Source of the DNA: Psychroflexus aurantiacus
GTDB lineage: Bacteria; Bacteroidota; Bacteroidia; Flavobacteriales; Flavobacteriaceae
NCBI RefSeq assembly: GCF_010820555.1
Contig: NZ_JAAIKD010000006.1
Span: forward strand, 23,296-87,295
DNA length: 64,000 nt
Direction of reading: 5' to 3'
Shown: positions 49,344 to 58,404 of the stretch, piece by piece
How the letters are laid out: every line of letters begins with the position of its first letter
Numbering within the stretch: position 1 is the stretch's first letter
Position numbers and translations under genes: made by a program
The notes under the pieces: model-generated
Seen by the model: only the letters and a program-made list of their open reading frames with translations
The model's database searches: none
What the model was told of the DNA's origin: nothing

Positions 49344-49733
49344 ATGAAAATGAAAAGAGGCATCCCCTGGATCGTTACCGGACTTGGACTGTTCATTATT
49401 ATTTTATACCTCATCAACGTGGAGAGGGCCTTTTCAGAACTGAAATCTGCAGAAAACGTTCGGCTTTCCGTCAGGAATTTTCAAATCAGCATCTGGTGTG
49501 CCTGGGTGTTGATTACCTCCTCAGCCACCTATTACCAGTGGACTTTAAAGAAGTATACCCTATTAGTTTTGGATTATCTTATCGTCATTATCGCCTTTAT
49601 TTTTCTAAGACATTACCTGAATCTTGGGGAAGCCAAAAATCTGTGGTCATTTGGCGGTGCGTTCATCATGGGGAGTAATTATATGACTATTGAAAAGTTT
49701 AATGAACGCATTGATAAATCAATGGAAGATTAA
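49344..49733 (+). CDS. Small membrane protein of unknown function
   Basis: 129 residues with three or four hydrophobic helices (about 9-24, 47-64, 70-88, perhaps 101-113) and a charged tail. I recognise no family. It is flanked by 270 bases upstream without features. Codon use looks normal. It could be a real but lineage-specific gene. Confidence 0.5.
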   Translation: MKMKRGIPWIVTGLGLFIIILYLINVERAFSELKSAENVRLSVRNFQISIWCAWVLITSSATYYQWTLKKYTLLVLDYLIVIIAFIFLRHYLNLGEAKNLWSFGGAFIMGSNYMTIEKFNERIDKSMED

Positions 49734-49870
49734 TCAAAACACGTCATTCTAAAGCCAAAATGGAGCTATAAGTTTATTGGACTGAATTTTCTGAAAGAGA
49801 ACTTAAAAATATTTAATTATTATTTTAAAAAAGTTAGTTATGAGGTCGCCAAGTGAAATAGAATGCATTG

Positions 49871-49894
49871 AAAAAGCCCGGTTCTCACCGGGCT
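49871..49894 (-). terminator. Terminator of the M19 dipeptidase gene
   Basis: AGCCCGGT and ACCGGGCT pair around TCTC. Read on the minus strand the hairpin is followed by five T residues, 30 bases past the stop at 49925. Confidence 0.85.
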
Positions 49895-49924
49895 CTGAAA
49901 TTTAAACCAGTTTAAAGTAGTTAA

Positions 49925-51181
49925 TTAGTACTGACCGCTATTGGACTTGGCATAATCCAGTACGGTAGTCCAGACCCGAAATACATTCTTATGGCAAATC
50001 CTGGCAATATCTTCGTCAGAATAGCCTCTGCGGATGAGTTCGGCGATAAGGTTAGGAAATTGGGAGACATCCTTCAGACCCTCAGGCAGGGTGTCGCCTA
50101 CACCGTCATAATCAGATCCCAGGCCCACGTAATCGATACCCACCAGGTTGACCACATGGTCGATATGGTCTGCTACTTTTTCCACATCGGCATAGATGTA
50201 AGGGTTTTTGGTATTGAATTCTTTTATAATGGGTTTTGCAGCCTCATCATCGTAACTCAGTTCCTTTTCTTCCAGAAGTTTTTTGAGCTTCTCCTGGTTT
50301 TCGTCGCGGCTTTTCTGGGAGGCCTCATCCAGAAAATTAGACCCAAAATTGATTTGTATAACGCCCTTGTTTTCTGCAAGACGCTTGATGAGACTATCTG
50401 ACATATTTCTCTCAAAACCGGGTGTAAAATGCCTGCAGGAAGAATGAGAGGCAATGACGGGAACTTTGGTTTCTTCCATGACATCGTAAAACGCATTGTC
50501 AGAAATATGACTCACATCTACCATGATCCCTGTTTTATTCATTTCACGGACTACCAGACGGCCAAAATCACTCAACCCCTGATGGGTGGCGGTAGTGTCG
50601 TAGCTGGAATCTGATATCTGATTGTCCTTACTGTGGGTAAGTGTAATGTAACGGATGCCGCGCTCAAAAAAATAATTTACATTCTCTAGTTCGGTTCCTA
50701 TAGGGGCACCGTTTTCCATACCCATAGGCAGAGAAATTTTGCCGGCTCGGAAATTTTCCTGTACTTCAGAAGGGCTTCCTACCAGGGCAAATTTATCCGG
50801 ATAGGTGGTGGTCATGGATCCAACCAGGTCGATAAGAGAATCGGCAAGGGCTTTTGCACCGCCTGTCTCCTGTAGTCTGGCAGGAATGTAGATCGACATA
50901 AAAGGAGCATCGAGTCCGCCTTGCTTTGCCCGTTCATAATCAAAATCTCCTTCTCCCGCATCAATAACAAGACTGCCGTTTTCGGGTGTTATTTTATCTA
51001 TGCCGCGGCCTTTGAGCCAGTAGGGAAGATCGACGTGACCATCGGTGATGATAAGTGCCTGTGCGAGGGAGTCGGCCTTTTGCTGAACCTCTTCTTCAGA
51101 CATTGACTCCGTTTCTTTAGGATCTGTTTTACAGGCTGTTGCGGCAACAGCGATCATAAGCAGTAGTACTATTTTTTTCAT
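49925..51181 (-). CDS. Membrane dipeptidase (peptidase M19) lipoprotein
   Basis: About 418 residues. The signal peptide ends in VAATAC (Cys17), a lipobox, so ATG 51181 is preferred to one 15 codons upstream. The M19 zinc site is visible: DGHVD (His49, Asp51), a Glu near MENGAP, then MVDVSHISD, ASHSSCRHF and GLGSDYDG. Hydrolyses dipeptides, including some D-amino-acid forms, at the cell envelope. It is monocistronic. Confidence 0.92.
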   Translation of the reverse strand: MKKIVLLLMIAVAATACKTDPKETESMSEEEVQQKADSLAQALIITDGHVDLPYWLKGRGIDKITPENGSLVIDAGEGDFDYERAKQGGLDAPFMSIYIPARLQETGGAKALADSLIDLVGSMTTTYPDKFALVGSPSEVQENFRAGKISLPMGMENGAPIGTELENVNYFFERGIRYITLTHSKDNQISDSSYDTTATHQGLSDFGRLVVREMNKTGIMVDVSHISDNAFYDVMEETKVPVIASHSSCRHFTPGFERNMSDSLIKRLAENKGVIQINFGSNFLDEASQKSRDENQEKLKKLLEEKELSYDDEAAKPIIKEFNTKNPYIYADVEKVADHIDHVVNLVGIDYVGLGSDYDGVGDTLPEGLKDVSQFPNLIAELIRRGYSDEDIARICHKNVFRVWTTVLDYAKSNSGQY

Positions 51182-51528
51182 GGTAGGGTTTAAGATTAAG
51201 GGAGGGAAGTTAAGAAATTTTGTCAAAAAGCCTAGTGGATTCCTGCGATAGGCTCTGCCGTAAGGAGGGGAGCCAGATTTTATCAGTACCTGAACTTAAA
51301 TAGTCCTGGTAGTCCGGGAACTCAGCTTAAAAAATGTTGACAAAATCATTCCGACCGGCAAAGGGTTTAAAAATATCTCCTAAGCATCTGAATCCGAAGA
51401 GCTGTAAAGTGCACAGGCTGCTAGACACAACTTAGTATAGTTTTCCAGGTCCTTTTAATTTAAAAGTTATTTAGTTTCATAATTTTGTAATTTCATACTG
51501 ATTTTTTTTAAGTAAATGTTTCATTTCT
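51182..51528. other. Divergent intergenic region
   Basis: About 350 bases between the M19 and fructosamine-kinase-like genes. A TAATTTTG promoter box lies at 51480-51487, 42 bases before the kinase start. A GGCTC...GAGCC hairpin is near 51252-51275. No ORF or RNA gene is recognisable. Confidence 0.4.
51480..51487 (+). promoter_or_regulatory. -7 promoter element for the fructosamine-kinase-like gene
   Basis: TAATTTTG matches TAnnTTTG. Confidence 0.4.
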
Positions 51529-52380
51529 ATGCTTACAGAACACCTTAAAAAACACCTGGAAGAGCGTTTCAGCTTTGCTATAAAATCAGCTCAAGCCCTA
51601 AGAGGCGGGGATATCAATTCCGTTTTTCTTTTAAAAGGCTGGAATGGAAATGTTGTGGTCAAGGTGAATAAAGCCAGTGCTTTTCCCAAAATGTTTCAGA
51701 AGGAAGCGAATGGATTATCTGCTTTAAAATCAACTCAGGCGATTGATGTTCCCGAGGTATTGGGTTATGGTGACTTCAAAACGCGAACTTACCTAATGAT
51801 GGAGTATAAGCCCTCAGGTCAGGCCGATCAGGGATTTTGGGAGCTGTTTGGTCAGCAGTTGGCCGATCTGCACCGCAATACACAGGAAACTTTCGGTTTC
51901 ATGGAAGACAATTATATTGGAAGTCTGCCTCAGTATAACGGAAGTGCAGCATCTGCCTCAGAATTTTATATAGAGCAGCGTTTAGAGCCTCAGGTCAAAA
52001 TGGCAAAAGATAATGGGTATGAGTTTGAGAACATAGAGAGCTTCTATCAAAAACTGGAAGAGATGATTCCCGATGAGACTCCGTCATTAATTCACGGCGA
52101 CCTTTGGTCTGGTAATTATCTGGTCAACTCGGAGGGTAAACCCTGTTTAATTGATCCGGCGGTGGCTTATGCGCCCCGCGAAATGGATCTGGCCATGATG
52201 AAGCTCTTTGGAGGTTTTGATGACAAGCTGTTTCAAGCCTATGATGAATCTTTTCCATTCGAAAAGGATTGGGAGAAACGCATAGCTTTGTGGCAATTAT
52301 ATCATATACTTGTTCACGTTAATCTGTTTGGTGGTCACTATTATCAACGGGCAAAAGATGTATTAGGATGCTATCTTTAA
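51529..52380 (+). CDS. Fructosamine kinase family protein
   Basis: 283 residues of the aminoglycoside-phosphotransferase-like kinase fold. SVFLLKGWNGNVVVKVNK is the ATP-binding lobe, LIHGDLWSGNYLV (Asp191) the catalytic loop, and LIDPAVAYAPREMDLAM the metal-binding loop. These match bacterial FN3K homologues, which phosphorylate ketoamines or ribulosamines so that glycated proteins can be repaired. Substrate inferred from family only. Confidence 0.9.
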   Translation: MLTEHLKKHLEERFSFAIKSAQALRGGDINSVFLLKGWNGNVVVKVNKASAFPKMFQKEANGLSALKSTQAIDVPEVLGYGDFKTRTYLMMEYKPSGQADQGFWELFGQQLADLHRNTQETFGFMEDNYIGSLPQYNGSAASASEFYIEQRLEPQVKMAKDNGYEFENIESFYQKLEEMIPDETPSLIHGDLWSGNYLVNSEGKPCLIDPAVAYAPREMDLAMMKLFGGFDDKLFQAYDESFPFEKDWEKRIALWQLYHILVHVNLFGGHYYQRAKDVLGCYL

Positions 52381-52453
52381 CAGGTTCAACCTGAACAAGA
52401 TTGACTTAGAATACCCGGATAGTTTCGTAGATTTAAATGTTTAAGTTCTGTAA

Positions 52454-53416
52454 ATGAAGATTGATAAATTCGTTCTGGCAATAGTGTTGACTATTGGGGT
52501 TGCCTATTTTTTTCCCATGTTTGGTGAGGAAGAACACGGGATCCCGCTGGACCGTATAGCAAGCATAGGTATTTCTTTGATATTCTTCTTTTACGGTCTG
52601 AAATTAAGCCTGAGACAATTGGTCTCCGGTTTAAAAAACTGGAAATTGCACCTGCTTATTCAGCTATCCACCTTTTTGATTTTCCCTCTCTTAGTCATCA
52701 TGGTTTACCCTTTTTTTCAGGGGGAGACCACTGAATCTGTCTGGCTGGCCTTCTTGTTTTTAGCGGCACTTCCTTCCACGGTATCTTCCTCTGTCGTCAT
52801 GGTCTCACTGGCAAAGGGGAATATGCCCGCTGCTATCTTTAATGCGAGTATCTCAGGATTAATAGGTATTGTTATTACGCCTTTATGGGTGGGGGTGTTC
52901 CTGCAACAGTCGAGTGTGGAGTACAGTCTGGGCGATATTTATCTGAAGCTGCTTGTAGAAATACTTCTTCCGGTAATTCTCGGTTTATTTTTGCAGAAAT
53001 ACCTGGGCAGGTATGCACTGAAGTATTCTGCCTATTTAACCTGGTTTGATAAATCCGTCATACTCCTGATTATCTATAAAAGCTTTGCGGAGTCCTTTAT
53101 GGAAGGCGTTTTTACACGAGTAAAAGGTATTGATTTGGTTTTAATCGGTCTTGGCGTTGGACTCTTGTTCTTTGTGATGTATGCTTTGACAGGCTATCTT
53201 TCCAGAGTATTAAATTTCAATCGGGAAGATCAAATTACAGCCCAGTTTTGCGGCACAAAGAAATCCCTCGTCCATGGTACAGTGTTTTCAAAAGTTCTTT
53301 TTCCAGAACCCATAGCTTTGGGGATCATGCTACTACCACTCATGCTATTTCATGCCTTTCAAATTTTGATCATAAGTTTTATAGCGACCGAAGCTGCAGG
53401 AAGGTCGAGAAACTGA
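52454..53416 (+). CDS. Bile acid:sodium symporter family protein
   Basis: 320 residues with about nine to ten membrane helices. Segments such as LFFYGLKLSLRQLVSGL, AALPSTVSSSVVMVSLAKGN and FCGTKKSLVHGTVFSKVLF mark the SBF-like (YfeH/PF13593) branch. Probably exchanges sodium with an organic anion; substrate unknown. It lies 73 bases after the kinase gene and may share its transcript. Confidence 0.85.
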   Translation: MKIDKFVLAIVLTIGVAYFFPMFGEEEHGIPLDRIASIGISLIFFFYGLKLSLRQLVSGLKNWKLHLLIQLSTFLIFPLLVIMVYPFFQGETTESVWLAFLFLAALPSTVSSSVVMVSLAKGNMPAAIFNASISGLIGIVITPLWVGVFLQQSSVEYSLGDIYLKLLVEILLPVILGLFLQKYLGRYALKYSAYLTWFDKSVILLIIYKSFAESFMEGVFTRVKGIDLVLIGLGVGLLFFVMYALTGYLSRVLNFNREDQITAQFCGTKKSLVHGTVFSKVLFPEPIALGIMLLPLMLFHAFQILIISFIATEAAGRSRN

Positions 53417-53722
53417 AACCTATGCGGTAAGCTAGTCCTGTCTTTTACCTGTAGTTCGTCTGGCAGAAATGTTACCAAGAGCTAAAAGCTGATTCGAATG
53501 TATGATTTTTGCACAGTTAACAAACAGCCACGAGGTAAGAATGATTCTACATCTGGATAGGATAGTTAAGCTTAATTTAAAAATGGGTTTAGCTACCTCT
53601 GGAGGTTCAGCAGAAGGGCAGTTATTTATTTCTATGAGATAAGAATTTAGTTGATAAATTTATTTATGTTTACGCCCTAATTCATTAAACCATATCAAAA
53701 CCAACCTTTCTATCATTTTTTA
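53417..53722. other. Intergenic region without recognised features
   Basis: About 305 bases between the symporter and the four-gene surface operon. No terminator, RNA gene or ORF is apparent; a TATGTTTA word at 53665 is a poor promoter match. Confidence 0.4.
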
Positions 53723-54460
53723 ATGCATAAAAATATCTTCCTGATTTTCTTATCCCTCTTAATTGGTTTTTCCAGTTTAAGCCAAAATACATCAAAAGCA
53801 GAAATCTATTCCTGGTATGATGATCAAACCGGAATTGAAAACTCTGTATTGTTTCGAGGTGTCGAATATGTCGAAAAGGACAGAATGATCAATGACAAAC
53901 AGAAATTCTTTAATTCTGATAAATACCAAAAAGGCTGGGTGATTTATGACGGGCAATTGTTTGACGATGTGTCCTTGAAATTTAATATCTACGATGATGT
54001 ACTGATGGTCAATGTTCAACAGGGAGAAAAGAATTTATTCTATCAGCTATTCAGTGATCAGGTGGATTATTTTCAGATCCAAGACCATACATTTAAATAT
54101 CTAGAAGCCGGGAATGATGCTGGCATTCAGGGGTTTTATGAGGTTATAAGCGAAGATAAAGCGTTTAAAATCTTCAAAAAGCATATAAAAGACAGAAAGG
54201 AAAAACGAGATAAAAGCCTGGCTTATATTGAATTTACCACAGCTAAACCAGATTTTATTTTTCAGTATAATCAAGAGATTTTTGACCTGGACAACCGCAG
54301 GGATTTATTTTCACGCTTTCCCAATCTAAAAAAAGAAATCAAAGATTTTTACAGGGACTATAGAAAGCTGTCAAGAGACAAACCGGAAGCCTTTATGGTA
54401 AAGCTCGCTCAAAAAATGAATTCACTCCTTTTATATACCTCAAACGCTATTGACGAATGA
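53723..54460 (+). CDS. Secreted protein of unknown function, first gene of surface operon
   Basis: 245 residues. Signal peptide to about residue 20 (GFSSLSQ). The mature part has an early YSWYDDQTGIENSVLFRGVEYVEKD and a long basic C-terminal helical segment (DFYRDYRKLSRDKPEAFMVKLAQ). I do not recognise a named domain, but proteins like it occur upstream of STN-type TonB receptors. It overlaps the receptor gene by four bases (ATGA), so they are translated together. Confidence 0.75.
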   Translation: MHKNIFLIFLSLLIGFSSLSQNTSKAEIYSWYDDQTGIENSVLFRGVEYVEKDRMINDKQKFFNSDKYQKGWVIYDGQLFDDVSLKFNIYDDVLMVNVQQGEKNLFYQLFSDQVDYFQIQDHTFKYLEAGNDAGIQGFYEVISEDKAFKIFKKHIKDRKEKRDKSLAYIEFTTAKPDFIFQYNQEIFDLDNRRDLFSRFPNLKKEIKDFYRDYRKLSRDKPEAFMVKLAQKMNSLLLYTSNAIDE

Positions 54461-57210
54461 GAAAGTATCTGCTTCTTTTATTTTTAATGTACCTCCCGCT
54501 TGCAAACGCTCAAACGTCAGATTCCAAACTATCCTTAACTTTTGAAAATAAGAATCTGCTCGAGGTCTTCCAGGAAATTGAAAATAAAACCAACTACCGG
54601 TTCTTCTTTGAGGAAAAATGGCTGGGAATTAAAAACCTTTCCGGTGACTACACCCAAAAAACACTCACCGACATACTCGATGCTGTTTTAAAAGAAACCA
54701 ATATCAATTACTTTATAAAGGGGGATCGCATCATCCTGACTCAGGGGAGTATCATTTATGATAAACTTCCAGAAGGTTTTCTGGAGACTGAGAAGAAAAT
54801 CCCTGTGGCCGTTGAAGAAAAACAAACCCCTGACCCGGTTTTTTATGTGAATAATTCTGATAAATCGGATGCGGTCGAAACCATTTTAATAGGAAAAGAA
54901 AACAGGCAATCCCGACAAAAGTATTTTCAGCTGAAAGGAAAAGTGGTTTCAAAACAGGGCGAACCTATTTCCGGTTTAAATATTTTAATACCAAGCCAGG
55001 GCAGTGGAACCGTGACCGATTTTGATGGAAATTATAGCTTAAGACTTCCGAAAGGAATAAACCTGGTTGAAATACAGGGGATAGGGGTAGCGAATCTAAA
55101 GAAGCGCCTGGTGGTTTACAGTGATGGCGTTTTGAATTTACAGTTAGAAAAAAGCTTTGAGCAATTAGGGGAAGTTCTGATCGAGGCCAATGCGCGTGAT
55201 AATGTGCAGTCTGCATTTACAGGGGTTGAAAACATCAATGTTTCCGAAATCAAGACTATTCCTCTGGTTTTGGGGGAGCGGGATATCTTAAAAGTAGCCA
55301 CCACACTGCCTGGAATTTCTACGGCTGGTGAAGCAGCGAGCGGGTATAATGTAAGAGGTGGAAAAACCGACCAGAATTTGATTTTACTGGACGACGGAGT
55401 CATTTATAATCCCACCCATTTCTTCGGGATATTTTCAGGCTTAAATCCGTTTACGACGGGGAATGTCAGTATTTATAAGGGAAGTATTCCTGCCGCTTAC
55501 GGGGGGAGGTTATCCTCGGTGTTCGATTTGAACACCAGAGATGGAAACAAAGAGAAGTTTACGGGAGAGGCCTCTATTGGTCCGGTTACGGGAAATCTGA
55601 GCTTGGAAATCCCTGTGGTTAAAGGTAAATCAAGCCTCATTGTTGGAGGGCGAGGCACTTATTCCGATTGGATTCTGGATCTTGTAGATGACGAGGCTCT
55701 GCAGGATAGTCAGGCGACTTTCTATGATTTTGTGGGGAAATACAATCATGAATTTGACAATGAAGACGAGTTGAATGTGAGCGGCTACTACAGCAGTGAT
55801 GTGTTTAGTATAACCTCAGATTCTTTATTTAGTTATACCAACAGGATGTTTGCTTTGTCTTACAGCAAGGTGCTAAATGAAAAACATCGCGGGGAGCTGG
55901 TGGCAACCAACTCCAACTATAATTTCAATTTGGATTATGAGAGTGACTTCGATAATAATTTTGATTCCGGCTACACCATCAACGAGTCCGAACTAAAATT
56001 GAAAATGAAGTATTTTCACAGTAAAGCCCACACCATAAATTATGGTATCAATGCAAAATACTACAGGGTTTCACCGGGAGAAGTTCGCCCGGGAGATGTA
56101 GAATCGCTTATTGAAGAACTTAGCATTCCCACAGAAAGAGCCGTTGAATCTGCCGTTTATATAGAAGACAGCTTTGAAGTCAATGACAAACTCCTTATCA
56201 ATGCGGGTTTAAGGTATTCGTTTTACACGGTGTTTGGACCTGCCAACATAAACATTTACGAGGAGGGTCTGCCTAGAAATGAAGCTACTATTGTTGGCAC
56301 AGAAAGCTTTGGGTCTGGTGAGGTCATAGAAACCTATGGAGGTCCGGAAGTAAGGCTCTCGGGGCGCTATTCTTTCACCCCCAGTTTTTCAACAAAATTG
56401 AGTTATAATAATACCTATCAGTACATTCATACCTTGTCCAATAATACTACGGCTGCTCCTACAGATACGTATAAACTTTCAGATTCGTTTATAAAACCAC
56501 AACGGGCAAATCAATACGCTTTAGGCTTTTTCAAAAATTTTGACAGCAACATCTACGAACTCAGTCTGGAAGGCTATTATAAAACAGCCGATAATCTTTT
56601 GGATTATAAAGTAGGCGCGGATTTATTTTTAAATGAAAATATTGAAACCCAGGTTCTACAGGGGGAAGGAAAAGCTTATGGCCTTGAAGTTCTTCTTCGG
56701 AAGAAAAAGGGCGACTTAAACGGTTATCTGGGATATACCTACTCCCGGTCATTTGTGAAGCTGGATGGAAACTTCCAGGAAGAAAGGGTGAATAATGGCG
56801 ATTTTTTTCCGACCAATTTTGACAAACCACATGATTTTAGTGCAGTCATGAATTATAAGCTGACAAGGCGATTTAGCTTTTCGGCTAATTTAGTCTATCA
56901 AACCGGCCGGCCTATAACTTACCCAATTGGAAAATATAATTTCAATAATTCTGAATACGTTATGTACAGTGACAGAAATCAGTTAAGAATTCCAGATTAT
57001 TACCGATTGGACTTAAGTTTTAACGTAGAAGGAAACCATAAAATCGAAAAATTCGCCCACAGTTTTTGGAATATTTCTGTCTATAATATCCTGGGAAGAA
57101 ATAATCCATACTCGGTATTTTTTGTAACCGATAATGGAGAGGTAAAGGCTTATCAAAGTTCAATCTTTGCTATTCCAATTCCTACAATAACCTATAATTT
57201 TAGATTTTAA
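54457..57210 (+). CDS. STN-domain TonB-dependent receptor
   Basis: 917 residues. After a signal peptide (to LANAQ) comes an STN (secretin/TonB short N-terminal) domain (about 22-90, LLEVFQEIENKTNYRFFF), a linker, a CarboxypepD_reg domain (about 155-230), plug (LPGISTAGEAASGYNVRGGK, LLDDGVIYNPTHFFGIFS) and a barrel ending in PTITYNFRF. STN receptors often signal to an anti-sigma factor, but no sigma/FecR pair is in the window. It is followed 12 bases later by a DUF4249 gene. Confidence 0.92.
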   Translation: MRKYLLLLFLMYLPLANAQTSDSKLSLTFENKNLLEVFQEIENKTNYRFFFEEKWLGIKNLSGDYTQKTLTDILDAVLKETNINYFIKGDRIILTQGSIIYDKLPEGFLETEKKIPVAVEEKQTPDPVFYVNNSDKSDAVETILIGKENRQSRQKYFQLKGKVVSKQGEPISGLNILIPSQGSGTVTDFDGNYSLRLPKGINLVEIQGIGVANLKKRLVVYSDGVLNLQLEKSFEQLGEVLIEANARDNVQSAFTGVENINVSEIKTIPLVLGERDILKVATTLPGISTAGEAASGYNVRGGKTDQNLILLDDGVIYNPTHFFGIFSGLNPFTTGNVSIYKGSIPAAYGGRLSSVFDLNTRDGNKEKFTGEASIGPVTGNLSLEIPVVKGKSSLIVGGRGTYSDWILDLVDDEALQDSQATFYDFVGKYNHEFDNEDELNVSGYYSSDVFSITSDSLFSYTNRMFALSYSKVLNEKHRGELVATNSNYNFNLDYESDFDNNFDSGYTINESELKLKMKYFHSKAHTINYGINAKYYRVSPGEVRPGDVESLIEELSIPTERAVESAVYIEDSFEVNDKLLINAGLRYSFYTVFGPANINIYEEGLPRNEATIVGTESFGSGEVIETYGGPEVRLSGRYSFTPSFSTKLSYNNTYQYIHTLSNNTTAAPTDTYKLSDSFIKPQRANQYALGFFKNFDSNIYELSLEGYYKTADNLLDYKVGADLFLNENIETQVLQGEGKAYGLEVLLRKKKGDLNGYLGYTYSRSFVKLDGNFQEERVNNGDFFPTNFDKPHDFSAVMNYKLTRRFSFSANLVYQTGRPITYPIGKYNFNNSEYVMYSDRNQLRIPDYYRLDLSFNVEGNHKIEKFAHSFWNISVYNILGRNNPYSVFFVTDNGEVKAYQSSIFAIPIPTITYNFRF

Positions 57211-57222
57211 TACGTATACAGG

Positions 57223-58389
57223 GTGATGAAATTAAACTTAATACATACACGACTTTTTTTACTTGCTGTCCTCATCGCAGCATCTGTTTCCTGTGTGGAA
57301 GAGATTCCGCTGGAAACTGAAGGCTTTGAAGAAGCCATCGTCATTCAGGGAACGATAACCGATGAATTCAAACAGCACCAGATAAGCTTATCTGAGACTT
57401 ACCCTATTGCCACCACTGGATCAAATCCTTTATCCGGAGCTGATGTCAGGGTCATCGGTAACAGTGAATTTATTTTTGAAGAAACAGAAGCGGGGACTTA
57501 CGTATCAAGAGACAGTTTTGCTGCTGAATCCGGCATCGACTATCAGCTCAAAATAGCAGTCAATGGCCAGGAGTATGAATCCGAACCCATGCCGCTGACA
57601 GAGTCAGGCCAAATCGAAAAATTAGAGGCCAATCGCATTGATTTCAAAGGAGAAAACGGGGTTGCCATTACCCTAAGCAATGAAACCACTGCCGGATCTT
57701 CGAATTTTTATAGGTATGAATATACGGAAACCTTTAAATTCAATTCCAATTTTTTCAAGTCCAGGGATCTTATAGTGGAAGGCGGTGAAATTGTTGAGGT
57801 TCCCAAACAGAAAGAGGAATATACCTGTTACCGCACCGATGAATCTCAGGATATCATATTAGCCAATACAAATTCACTTTCAGAAAATAGTGTAAAGAAT
57901 TTATTTATCACCTTTATCAATTCGGATGATCCAAAACTTTCCAACAGATACAGTATCCTCGTAAAGCAATATGCCATAAGTCGGGGTGCCTATTCTTATT
58001 TTAGTATACTGGAAGAGCTTTCGGGAACAGAAAATGTCTTTTCACAAAGCCAGCCGGGATTTTTTGCAGGTAACATTTCCAATATTAATAACCCTGATGA
58101 GAAAATCATAGGTTATTTTGATGTGTCTGCAGTTTCAACACAAAGACTCTATTTTAATTTTGAAGATTTTTACGCGCAAGGGACTGAAAGGCCAAAGTTT
58201 GTGGCCCTCGAAAACTGCGAAACTTTAAGTTTCGAGGTTCCCATTTTGAAAAATCAGATACAACAAAATGCTGTAAGGTGGTCTCGAACGAATCCCGGAG
58301 AAATCCCGTCCTACGAGGTTGTCCCGAGACGCTGCGTAGATTGTACGGTTTTTGGAACCAATCAAAGGCCAGAATTTTGGGAGGATTAA
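57223..58389 (+). CDS. DUF4249 lipoprotein
   Basis: 388 residues. Lipobox ASVSC (Cys24). The N-terminal domain (VIQGTITDEFKQHQISLSETYPI, GADVRVIG) and a Cys pair near the C-terminus (RRCVDCTVFG) match DUF4249, a family that accompanies TonB receptors in Bacteroidota. Probably sits on the outer face of the outer membrane as the receptor partner. ATG 57223 or the next codon may start it. Downstream gap to the MG2-like gene is 15 bases. Confidence 0.85.
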   Translation: MMKLNLIHTRLFLLAVLIAASVSCVEEIPLETEGFEEAIVIQGTITDEFKQHQISLSETYPIATTGSNPLSGADVRVIGNSEFIFEETEAGTYVSRDSFAAESGIDYQLKIAVNGQEYESEPMPLTESGQIEKLEANRIDFKGENGVAITLSNETTAGSSNFYRYEYTETFKFNSNFFKSRDLIVEGGEIVEVPKQKEEYTCYRTDESQDIILANTNSLSENSVKNLFITFINSDDPKLSNRYSILVKQYAISRGAYSYFSILEELSGTENVFSQSQPGFFAGNISNINNPDEKIIGYFDVSAVSTQRLYFNFEDFYAQGTERPKFVALENCETLSFEVPILKNQIQQNAVRWSRTNPGEIPSYEVVPRRCVDCTVFGTNQRPEFWED

Positions 58390-58404
58390 TCATAAACTAA
58401 ACGA

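Noticed and set aside
53665..53672. TATGTTTA as promoter of the four-gene surface operon
   Set aside because: The last base departs from TAnnTTTG and the nearest TTG is only 11 bases upstream, too close for a -33 element.
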